A stretch of DNA of 8,502 nt from Planctomycetales bacterium 4484_123 (lineage in GTDB: Bacteria; Planctomycetota; Phycisphaerae; SM23-33): the NCBI GenBank assembly GCA_002049885.1, contig MVCS01000091.1:1-8502 (forward strand). Reading direction: 5' to 3'. The notes under the pieces are model-generated. The model saw only the letters and a list, made by a program, of their open reading frames with translations. It did not search any database and had not been told where the DNA came from. The translations under genes were made by a program, and so were the position numbers. Positions 1 through 5,930 of this stretch are shown piece by piece. The stretch's first letter is position 1, and each line of letters begins with the position of its first letter.

Positions 1-117
1 GAACACCGAGCTCGCCCCGCCGGGAATGTCGCTGGCCGTCAGAATCGGATTGTCCGGATGGCGATGAATGATCTCTTCCAACATGGCCCGTTCTGGCCGG
101 TCTTGAAAGACCTTCAC
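1..117 (-). CDS. N-terminal fragment of a GH130-like glycosidase/phosphorylase (runs off the left edge)
   Basis: Reading leftward from a GTG at 117, 39 codons stay open to the window edge. The protein begins V-K-V-F-Q-D-R-P-E-R-A-M-L-E-E and continues with H-R-H-P-D-N-P-I-L-T-A-S-D-I-P and then G-G-A-S-S-V-F. The pattern R-x-P-x-N-P-I-L-T-x-x-D-I-P followed shortly by a V-F is typical of the start of family GH130 enzymes (beta-mannoside phosphorylases and related hydrolases), where an N-x-G follows; that part lies outside the window. An in-frame TGA at 124-126 limits the start to GTG 117 or ATG 84. GTG is preferred because the family-like residues begin close behind it, but its only Shine-Dalgarno-like GGGAG (133-137) is 15 nt away, which is long. 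The gene lies 33 nt downstream of the AsmA-like stop on the same strand, so it is probably cotranscribed. Catalytic residues are not visible, so substrate and reaction cannot be stated. Confidence 0.6.
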   Translation of the reverse strand, partial: MKVFQDRPERAMLEEIIHRHPDNPILTASDIPGGASSVF

Positions 118-150
118 AGTGGCTCAGCCCGACTCCCGTCCCGCGACGGC

Positions 151-3100
151 TCACCGCCGCGGAACGCCAAGACCGGGCGTCGCTGCGTCCTGCGGTTCGA
201 GCAGACGCATCCGGCGGCGGCGGCGACCGGCCTCACACCACAGCCGATAGAAGATGTTGTTTTCCAGGAATATCTTATAGGCAGCCTCGTCCGGCCGTAC
301 CAGGATGACCTTCTCGTCATAGAAGCGCCCGTTCTCGATGCGGGCGCGGAACTTCAATATGGGAATCCGGCCCTGCCGGAACCGGTGCAAAGTCTCGGGG
401 CTCTGGGGGCTGGCCAGCAGCAGCACCCCGATCTCATAGCGCCCGTAGTGCTTGGCGTCGGTGGTGCCCTGGATGTAGATGTTGTACCCCACGCCGTTGA
501 AGATCATGTCGTTGACGGCCGAGCCGTCCGGCCTGTACTCGGCGAAGGCAGTCATGCGGCGATAGCGGTAGGTGGCCAGGTTGAGCCCGGGGAAGATGCG
601 GGTGATGAACTTCGGCGCCCCCCGGCCGCGCAGCAACCCGTCCTCGGTGACGGTCCTGGCGGTGCCCACCGGCACCGGGCTGCAACGGCCGTCCAGGAGG
701 CTCATCACCACCGCCTCCAGCGGATAGCTGACGCTCATGGCCCGGGAGAAGGTCCCGAAAACGGTGTTGCCGGGGAACTCCCGGGCCAGTTGCAGCAGCA
801 CGTTCTGCCCGCTGAGGACCTTCTCCACCCTCGCCTCCATGGCCAGCCGGGGGCGGTCGGCCCGGAAGTCCACTGCCAGCCCATATTCCATCCTGCCGCC
901 GTTCAGGCCGCAGCGGTAGGCGGCCCTGAGGCGCCCGTCCTTGACCGTCGCGGAGGCCTCAAGGTCCTGCACCTCATAGAAAGCCCGTACCGCCGGGTCG
1001 AAATGGCGCAGCCGCTCCGACCTCAACAACAGCTCCAGGTCCGCCCCCCTCAGCAGTCGCCGCGCCCGGGCGATCAACGCCCCGGCCCGCCGCGCGAGCC
1101 TGGCCCGCTCGGCATCGGTGAGTTCGCCCGGCTTCATCGGCGCAGAACCCGGCACGGCCAAGCCGGCCAGCTCCGGCAGGTCCAGAGCCGAACATAGGAC
1201 CGTAACGCGACCACTCGGCGACCGCGTCGGCCGTGACAGCTCCGCCAGGATGAACCCGCTGCTACGGCCCGCCGACCATTGCAGCTCTCTGACAGCCACC
1301 GCAGCCACGGCCACGTCCCCGAGAGCCACCGGCCTGCCCTCGATCAGGCCCCTGCCCAGGTCCAACAGGCTCCGGTGGGCCCCGGCGGCCTCTAATCCCT
1401 TCAGCACCACCGTCCCGCCCAGCCGACACGGCCTGCCGCGGACCACAGCCGAAGCCTGGCGGAGCGTCAGCCTGGCAGAGCGGACCACGTCCCGGCCAGC
1501 GACGCGGCGGTACTCCAGCTCGAAGGCCGCCCCGCCGGCCGGCTTGTAGGGCGCCAAGGCCGGCAGGAACTGCACTATTCTGCGCAGGTCCGAGACCTCC
1601 CCGCTCAGTCGGCCCGAGAGCTCACCGGACTGAAGCAGCGGCCAGGTGCCCTCCGCTCGAAGCTGCACCGCCCCGGCGTCCAGCGCCAGCTCCCGGACGT
1701 CCAAGTGCTCCAGGCCGGCAGGCAGGAACAATGCAAACCTACCCGCAGCCCTGCCGCCCGGCGGCTTGCGAAGATGCCGGCCAAGCGCGAAGGACAACTC
1801 GGCAGCGTCGAACCGGCCGCCCAGCTTCAGGCCCTTCCCATCGCCCCGCAGGTCCAACTCGAGGCGCACCGCCCCCTTCGCCCGCCAGCGACTCAACTGC
1901 CGTCCCGCCGCCGGCAGCAGCGCCCGCAGGGCAGGGTCCAGGGCCAGCAGGCCGCGGAGCTTCAGGTCAACGTCCCGCACGCCCGGCGGGGGCCAGTAAG
2001 AACCCGACGGCCTGGAGCCCGCCCGCGCCAGTGGCCTGACCGTCCCGGACAACCTCACCGACGACTTGCCCCAGTCCACGGCCAGGGCGTCGATGTTCAC
2101 AGCCCCCGGCGCGGAGCGCCCGGCCAGGCGCAGCCGAAAGGCCGACCCGCGGACCTTGGCCCCGCCCGCTCCGGGCAGGCGGAACTGCATCTCATCGGCA
2201 TCACAATGGAGCTCGCCGGCCAGGCTCCTGCCGTCCGACCGCAGCCGGAAATCCGCGCTGAGTGAGCCGCGGACGTCGAAGGGCTTCAGTCTTCGCCGCA
2301 GCGCCGGGCTCCACTGAACCAGCCAAGCGGCATCGGCCACCCGCAGTTGGCCGGTGCAGCGGAAGTTGGTCCCGAAGCTCAGCGCCCCGGCCAACCGGGC
2401 CGCACCCAGCGACAGCCCCAGCTCCAGGCGGTTCCGCGCCGCCGCCGGCAGGGTTGGGTCGTATTGAACGTCCACCGTCAGCTCCGCCGGCTGGCCGGGG
2501 ACCTTGGTGAATGCCTCGCCCGCCGAGAGTCCCATGCGGGTGAGATTTGCCCGCAGGTGCAGCCTCCTGGCCGGCGGGGCCAGCATCAGGCTGAAGCTGC
2601 CGTCGGCGCTGCCAGAGAGCCGCTCGCGCCACCGCGGCGCCCGGGGCAGGCAGGCCAGCAGCCTCCCAACGTCCCGCAGGGCGTAGCGGCCCTCGGCCTG
2701 AAGACCCAGCCCCGGCCCGCCGGGCGGCGCAGCCGAGAAGAACCTCACCCGACCATCGGAAATGCTCAAGCCCGCCTCGCCCAGGCCGGCCCAGAGGTTC
2801 AGCCGCTCCAGCCGGCCCGCCGCCGGTGCCAGGTCGCATGAGACCTCCACCCTCATGGGCTCAGTCGCGGGCTTGCGAAAGCTCCGGCCCACCGCCAGCT
2901 CGGTCTGGGCCGGGACGAAGGCACGACAGCGCAGCAGCACGTCCCCGGCGTGCTCCAGCGACCACTGCCCGGTGATCCTGCCGCGAAGGCGGACTTCCTC
3001 GAGGGCCTCCCAGCCCAGCAAGTCCCGGAGGGAGCGGATATCGACGATCTCCCACGAGCCGCGCCAGTCCAGGCCGGCCAGGTCCCTCAGCGCGACCCCG

Positions 3101-4533
3101 GCACCACCGGGCCTGTTGGCGTCCAGGTATCGGCGCAGAAGGTCTCTGAGTTTCTCCATGGCCACGGAGCTGCTGAATCGGTTCTGGGCCACCCACAGCT
3201 CGGCCTGGTCCAGTGCGAAGCGCCAGGTCTCCGCGCCGCCCCTCAGGCTGCCGCGGAGCTCGGCGGTGAGCCTCCGTCCGGCGGGCTTGGCCAGCCGGCT
3301 GCCAATGCGCATCTGTGCCGCCGTCGCATCCAGCAGCAGGCTCGACGACAACTGCGTGCCCTCGCCCCGGAGCGAAAGATGCACCTTCACATCGCCACCC
3401 ACGCGGACGCCCGCCGGGAGTGGACCGCCCCGGCCGCGGACCGCCGCCGCCAAGTCGCCGGGGTGAATCTTCCCGGACAGGTCCAGTGCCTCCAGCCACT
3501 GCCACTGGCCCTCCAGCCCGCCCGCGTCCAGACGGGAGCTGCCGGCCAGCTCCAGCCCGGGCAGGCTCAGCCGCAGGCCCCGAAGCTGGATGGCCTTGGT
3601 GTACCAGTCGTACCGCATCGAGCCGCTGACCTCGGCGTGCTGGAGCGTCGGCAGGGAGGCGCCCGCTCGCGGCTGGGCCTGGAGCTGCTTGACCTTCAGC
3701 CGGAAGTCGGTCTCCAGCATTCCCTCGCCGCTGAGCTGGCATTCCCACCGCCCTCGCGCCGTGCCCGCCAGGGACTTGATCGGCAGGCCCAACAGGGCCG
3801 GCAGCTCCAGGCGGGCCAGGTCAAGCCGGGAAAAGCGCAAGGAGCACTTGGCCACGGGCTCGTCGCTGCCGACGCCCGCCAGCAGGGTCACCGGGCAGTC
3901 GCCGCCGGGCTGGCGCAACACGGCGGACATGGTGACCCGGCCCAGGTCCGCCGGGCGCCCGCGAGTGTACTGCAGGTCGGTGACGTCCAGGCGTAATTGC
4001 CACCGGCGTTCCGGCAACTGCACGGCCAGGGCGGCGTCGCGCACGGCCAGCCGGTCCGGCGGCGGCAGCACCTGCACCAGCCGGCGGAGTACCGCAAGAT
4101 TGACCTGCCCCCGTCGGTCCACGATGGCCGTCACCTCCAGCCCGGTGCACTCTGCCCAACCGAGTCCGGCCCCCACCCCCCGGCCGGCCAGCAGCACCTT
4201 CAAAGGGGCAAGCTCGCAGCGCAGGCGCTTGACGGCGAGCATGCGCCCGCCCCCGAAGGCCGAAGGATTGGCGATGCGCAAGTCGTAGATGGTGACGCCT
4301 TGCGTCCATGACAGCTCCAGGGCGCGAATCTCCACGGGCAGGCCCAGGTGTCCGGAAAGGACTCCCGCCACCTGCCGGGCCAGCCACGGCTTCGGCACCC
4401 ACCAAGGCAGCGCCACGTACAGCAGCACCAGCGCCACCGCCAGCGCAGCGGCCAGCCGCAGGACGTGCTGCCACCACGGCCGGGCGCGCCAACGACTCAC
4501 CGCCCTGCCGCCGAATTGGCCCTTTGCCGACAT
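151..4533 (-). CDS. Giant AsmA/TamB-like membrane-anchored protein
   Basis: This is a 1460-residue protein starting at ATG 4533 (M-S-A-K-G). The frame stays open upstream to 4836, but that extension runs through the ychF gene in another frame, is Arg/Gly/His-rich and contains no Met between its first residue and this one, so it is rejected. A basic N-terminus (R10-R18) precedes one hydrophobic segment at about 23-46, typical of an inner-membrane anchor with the rest outside the cytoplasm. The next residues (about 50-150: a P-W-L-A-R-Q-V-A-G-V-L-S helix, then V-E-I-R-A-L-E-L-S-W and an I-Y-D-L-R-I-A-N-P-S-A-F strand) match the AsmA N-terminal pattern. The middle is beta-rich with a repeat of about 125 residues. 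Residues 1185-1430 resemble an AsmA-like C-terminal region (V-K-D-G-R-L-R then G-G-R-M-E-Y-G). The tail has five consecutive Arg (1437-1441). AsmA-like proteins are thought to move lipid between membranes; that role is inferred here. It exceeds E. coli AsmA (617 aa) and TamB (about 1259 aa). No good Shine-Dalgarno precedes the start. It lies 86 nt downstream of the ychF-like gene. Confidence 0.88.
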   Translation of the reverse strand: MSAKGQFGGRAVSRWRARPWWQHVLRLAAALAVALVLLYVALPWWVPKPWLARQVAGVLSGHLGLPVEIRALELSWTQGVTIYDLRIANPSAFGGGRMLAVKRLRCELAPLKVLLAGRGVGAGLGWAECTGLEVTAIVDRRGQVNLAVLRRLVQVLPPPDRLAVRDAALAVQLPERRWQLRLDVTDLQYTRGRPADLGRVTMSAVLRQPGGDCPVTLLAGVGSDEPVAKCSLRFSRLDLARLELPALLGLPIKSLAGTARGRWECQLSGEGMLETDFRLKVKQLQAQPRAGASLPTLQHAEVSGSMRYDWYTKAIQLRGLRLSLPGLELAGSSRLDAGGLEGQWQWLEALDLSGKIHPGDLAAAVRGRGGPLPAGVRVGGDVKVHLSLRGEGTQLSSSLLLDATAAQMRIGSRLAKPAGRRLTAELRGSLRGGAETWRFALDQAELWVAQNRFSSSVAMEKLRDLLRRYLDANRPGGAGVALRDLAGLDWRGSWEIVDIRSLRDLLGWEALEEVRLRGRITGQWSLEHAGDVLLRCRAFVPAQTELAVGRSFRKPATEPMRVEVSCDLAPAAGRLERLNLWAGLGEAGLSISDGRVRFFSAAPPGGPGLGLQAEGRYALRDVGRLLACLPRAPRWRERLSGSADGSFSLMLAPPARRLHLRANLTRMGLSAGEAFTKVPGQPAELTVDVQYDPTLPAAARNRLELGLSLGAARLAGALSFGTNFRCTGQLRVADAAWLVQWSPALRRRLKPFDVRGSLSADFRLRSDGRSLAGELHCDADEMQFRLPGAGGAKVRGSAFRLRLAGRSAPGAVNIDALAVDWGKSSVRLSGTVRPLARAGSRPSGSYWPPPGVRDVDLKLRGLLALDPALRALLPAAGRQLSRWRAKGAVRLELDLRGDGKGLKLGGRFDAAELSFALGRHLRKPPGGRAAGRFALFLPAGLEHLDVRELALDAGAVQLRAEGTWPLLQSGELSGRLSGEVSDLRRIVQFLPALAPYKPAGGAAFELEYRRVAGRDVVRSARLTLRQASAVVRGRPCRLGGTVVLKGLEAAGAHRSLLDLGRGLIEGRPVALGDVAVAAVAVRELQWSAGRSSGFILAELSRPTRSPSGRVTVLCSALDLPELAGLAVPGSAPMKPGELTDAERARLARRAGALIARARRLLRGADLELLLRSERLRHFDPAVRAFYEVQDLEASATVKDGRLRAAYRCGLNGGRMEYGLAVDFRADRPRLAMEARVEKVLSGQNVLLQLAREFPGNTVFGTFSRAMSVSYPLEAVVMSLLDGRCSPVPVGTARTVTEDGLLRGRGAPKFITRIFPGLNLATYRYRRMTAFAEYRPDGSAVNDMIFNGVGYNIYIQGTTDAKHYGRYEIGVLLLASPQSPETLHRFRQGRIPILKFRARIENGRFYDEKVILVRPDEAAYKIFLENNIFYRLWCEAGRRRRRMRLLEPQDAATPGLGVPRR
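754..3822 (-). repeat. About nine degenerate protein repeats inside the AsmA-like gene
   Basis: A degenerate unit recurs along the encoded protein. Each copy starts with Asp plus a short hydrophobic helix, often ending L-P, then a Gly, an alternating beta strand, often 'L-x-G-x-G', and in several copies 'K-P-x-G'. The anchoring Asp falls at residues 238, 360, 498, 621, 734, 866, 982 and 1118, with a ninth likely copy near 1237. Intervals are 122, 138, 123, 113, 132, 116, 136 and about 119 residues. Copies at 360 and 866 are the most alike: L-R-G-E-G-T-Q-L with A-K-P-A-G-R against L-R-G-D-G-K-G-L with R-K-P-P-G-G. The similarity is at protein level only; I see no long DNA identity. The pattern fits serial beta-groove modules of AsmA/TamB/Vps13-type bridges. 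Confidence 0.6.
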
Positions 4534-4541
4534 CCGGGTGA

Positions 4542-4550
4542 ATTCTAGCA
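4542..4550 (-). promoter_or_regulatory. Possible extended -10 element directly before the AsmA-like start
   Basis: On the minus strand TGC followed by TAGAAT (5 of 6 matches to TATAAT, with the TGn extension) lies only 8 nt before the ATG at 4533. Transcription from it would begin at or within about two bases of the start codon. No convincing -35 box exists at 16-18 nt spacing. The 86-nt gap to the ychF-like gene otherwise shows no terminator or Shine-Dalgarno sequence. It may be a chance AT-rich patch. Confidence 0.35.
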
Positions 4551-4619
4551 GGGATGACAACCTTGGTGCACCGCTGGACTGGCTCCACAACCCCCGGAGC
4601 CCGCCCCAGGCAAAGAGGG

Positions 4620-5690
4620 TCAGACGTTGAAACGAAAGTGAATCACATCCCCGTCCTGCACGATGTAGTTCTTGCCCTCCAGGCGGAACTTGCCCGCCGC
4701 CCGGGCGGCCTTCTCGCTGCCCGCCGCACGCAGGTCCTCGAAGGCGACCACCTCCGCCCGGATGAACCCGCGGGCCATGTCGGTGTGCACCTCGGCGGCG
4801 GCGGTGACGGCGTCGGTGCCGGCCGGGATGCTCCACGCCCGGGCTTCCTTCTCGCCGTGGGTGAAGAAGCTCACCAGGTGCATCGCCTCGTAGCAGGCCC
4901 GCACCAGCCGGTCCCGAGCGGAACTGTCGATACCCAGGTCCTTCATGAACTCCTGCCGGTCAGCCGGGGCCAGGCGGGCCAGCTCTTCCTCTATCTTCGC
5001 CGAGAGCTGGATGGCCGGGTAGCCGCACAGCTCCCCGGGGCCGCTCTGGCCGGCGGAGCCCTCGTCGCAGTTGACGACCACCAGTGCCGGCTTGAGGGTA
5101 AGGAAGGCGAAGGCCCGGACCATTTTCTCCTCGGCCTCATTGGCCACGGCCTCGGTGAGGGGCCTCTCGGCCTCGAGGGCATCCTGAAGGCGCTGCATCA
5201 GCTCGAGCTCGCGGGCGTGCTCCTCGCGGTCGGGAGTGGGTTTCTTCAGTTGAGCCTGAAGTTTCGCGATGCGGGCGGCCACCTGCTCCAGGTCAGAGAA
5301 GATCATCTCCGTGCGCAGCTCGTCCAAGTCCTGTTCCGGATCGACCCGGCCCCGATAGGCCGGCAGCGACTCGTCGTGAAAGCCGCGCACCACGAATACG
5401 ATCATGTCACTCTGGCGGACCGCCGGCCAGTGCGCCCGCGCCCGCTGCCGGGCCTGCTCGTCGGTGAGGTCCAGGCCGGGCACGTCGAGGAATTCCAGCT
5501 CGGCATGCACGCACTTCCTGGGCTCAAAGAGTTCGAAGAGCCATTCCAGCCGCTCGTCCGGGACCTTCACCACGGCCAGGTGTTCGGTATCAGGCCGATC
5601 CAGGTGGACCTCCGAGCCGCCCGCCTCGGCCACCGCCGCGAACAACGTACTCTTGCCGCTGAATGGCAAGCCCACCAGTGCCACGCGCAT
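4620..5690 (-). CDS. ychF: Divergent YchF/OLA1-type ATPase (Obg-related P-loop protein with TGS domain)
   Basis: This 356-residue cytosolic protein is close to the usual length of about 363. The N-terminal Walker A is G-L-P-F-S-G-K-S-T (7-15); canonical YchF has G-L-P-N-V-G-K-S-T. The G3 motif is D-V-P-G-L (69-73), with Leu in place of the catalytic Gln, as in HAS-type P-loop proteins. The G4 motif is N-C-D-E (207-210), the N-x-x-E form linked to ATP rather than GTP preference. A charged, probably coiled-coil helical insert occupies about 132-190. The C-terminal TGS region (276-356) is well conserved: S-F-F-T-H-G-E-K-E-A-R-A-W, H-T-D-M-A-R-G-F-I-R-A-E-V, and the final D-G-D-V-I-H-F-R-F-N-V. 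Oddly, the segment after D-V-P-G-L lacks the usual K-G-E-G-L-G-N loop and reads D-L-T-D-E-Q-A-R-Q instead, so this may be a paralogue with altered switch chemistry. YchF proteins associate with ribosomes and stress responses; the exact role here is unknown. The ATG at 5690 has a good Shine-Dalgarno. It is first in a leftward group with the AsmA-like gene. Confidence 0.9.
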   Translation of the reverse strand: MRVALVGLPFSGKSTLFAAVAEAGGSEVHLDRPDTEHLAVVKVPDERLEWLFELFEPRKCVHAELEFLDVPGLDLTDEQARQRARAHWPAVRQSDMIVFVVRGFHDESLPAYRGRVDPEQDLDELRTEMIFSDLEQVAARIAKLQAQLKKPTPDREEHARELELMQRLQDALEAERPLTEAVANEAEEKMVRAFAFLTLKPALVVVNCDEGSAGQSGPGELCGYPAIQLSAKIEEELARLAPADRQEFMKDLGIDSSARDRLVRACYEAMHLVSFFTHGEKEARAWSIPAGTDAVTAAAEVHTDMARGFIRAEVVAFEDLRAAGSEKAARAAGKFRLEGKNYIVQDGDVIHFRFNV

Positions 5691-5696
5691 CGGTCT

Positions 5697-5701
5697 CTCC
5701 C
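5697..5701 (-). promoter_or_regulatory. Ribosome binding site of the ychF-like gene
   Basis: On the minus strand GGGAG, within AGGGAGAG, lies 6 nt before the ATG at 5690. This supports the chosen start, which also places the Walker A motif at the family's usual position near residue 7. Confidence 0.65.
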
Positions 5702-5739
5702 TGCTACAAGGCGGCTGTCATTCTCGGCCAAGCGCCCGC

Positions 5740-5767
5740 AAAAAGAAAGCCCGGCCGGGGCCCGGCC
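5740..5767 (-). terminator. Terminator-like hairpin and T-tract in the ychF leader (possible attenuator)
   Basis: Read on the minus strand, GGCCGG-GCC-CCGGCC (5767 to 5753) can form a 6-bp all-GC stem. It is followed by GGGC and then TTTCTTTTT (5748 to 5740). An alternative GCCC-CGGCC-GGGC stem directly abuts the T-tract. This has the form of an intrinsic terminator, and such a T-run is conspicuous in DNA this GC-rich. It is 49 nt upstream of the ychF-like start and oriented with it, so it would act on the leader of that same transcript. The region is full of GGCC words, so a chance fold is possible. Confidence 0.4.
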
Positions 5768-5850
5768 CCACGCCCCCAGCCGCGCCCGCCGCGGACAAGC
5801 CGCCACTGCACAATGGACCGGGCCGCCGGCAGCACAGCCAGGCGAGAAAA

Positions 5851-5880
5851 ATGATACAAGGGCCGCAGAAGCTGTGGTAA
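5851..5880 (-). promoter_or_regulatory. Candidate sigma70-like promoter for the leftward group
   Basis: On the minus strand TTACCA (5880 to 5875, 4 of 6 matches to TTGACA), an 18-nt spacer and TATCAT (5856 to 5851, 5 of 6 matches to TATAAT) make a plausible promoter. Transcription would start near 5844, giving the ychF-like gene a leader of about 150 nt that contains the hairpin at 5740-5767. No better candidate was found closer to the gene. Confidence 0.4.
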
Positions 5881-5883
5881 ACT
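5875..5883 (+). promoter_or_regulatory. Candidate extended -10 promoter for the secreted-protein operon
   Basis: TGG followed by TAAACT fits the extended -10 form TGnTAnnnT. The -35 region is weak: GATACA at 5853-5858 has only 3 matches and a 19-nt spacer. A start near 5890 would leave a leader of about 40 nt that includes the ribosome binding site at 5922-5925. The element overlaps the -35 of the opposing leftward promoter. Confidence 0.4.
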
Positions 5884-5921
5884 CATCCTTGGGTTAGGCA
5901 GCGGCGGTTCGTAGTGGGCGT

Positions 5922-5925
5922 GGAG
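5922..5925 (+). promoter_or_regulatory. Ribosome binding site of the secreted Sm/SH3-like protein gene
   Basis: GGAG lies 5 nt before the ATG at 5931. It fixes this start, which also gives a clean signal peptide. The nearby GTG triplets at 5914 and 5920 are out of frame. Confidence 0.55.
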
Positions 5926-5930
5926 TCGCG

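Noticed and set aside
58..1197. Plus-strand 379-codon open frame
   Set aside because: It lies antisense to the well-supported AsmA-like C-terminal region; its product is Pro/Gln/His/Gly-rich low-complexity sequence with no recognisable domain.
2950..3996. Plus-strand 348-codon open frame
   Set aside because: It is antisense to the repeat region of the AsmA-like gene, with Gln/Ala/Pro-rich composition typical of GC-rich shadow frames.
4534..4836. A 101-residue N-terminal extension of the AsmA-like protein
   Set aside because: It runs out of frame through the conserved TGS end of the ychF-like gene, is rich in Arg, Gly and His, and would bury the membrane anchor; the ATG at 4533 gives a normal AsmA-like N-terminus.
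5697..5728. A minus-strand promoter immediately before ychF (TTGGCC with TGTAGC)
   Set aside because: The -10 has only 3 of 6 matches and the start would fall within the ribosome binding site.
5704..5886. Minus-strand 60-codon frame in the ychF leader as a possible leader peptide
   Set aside because: Its ATG lies upstream of the proposed transcription start and has no convincing ribosome binding site; composition becomes Arg/Gly-rich through the hairpin region.
4554..5897. Plus-strand 447-codon open frame
   Set aside because: It covers the ychF-like gene in antisense; the opposite strand carries clear P-loop, N-C-D-E and TGS motifs, while this frame shows none.
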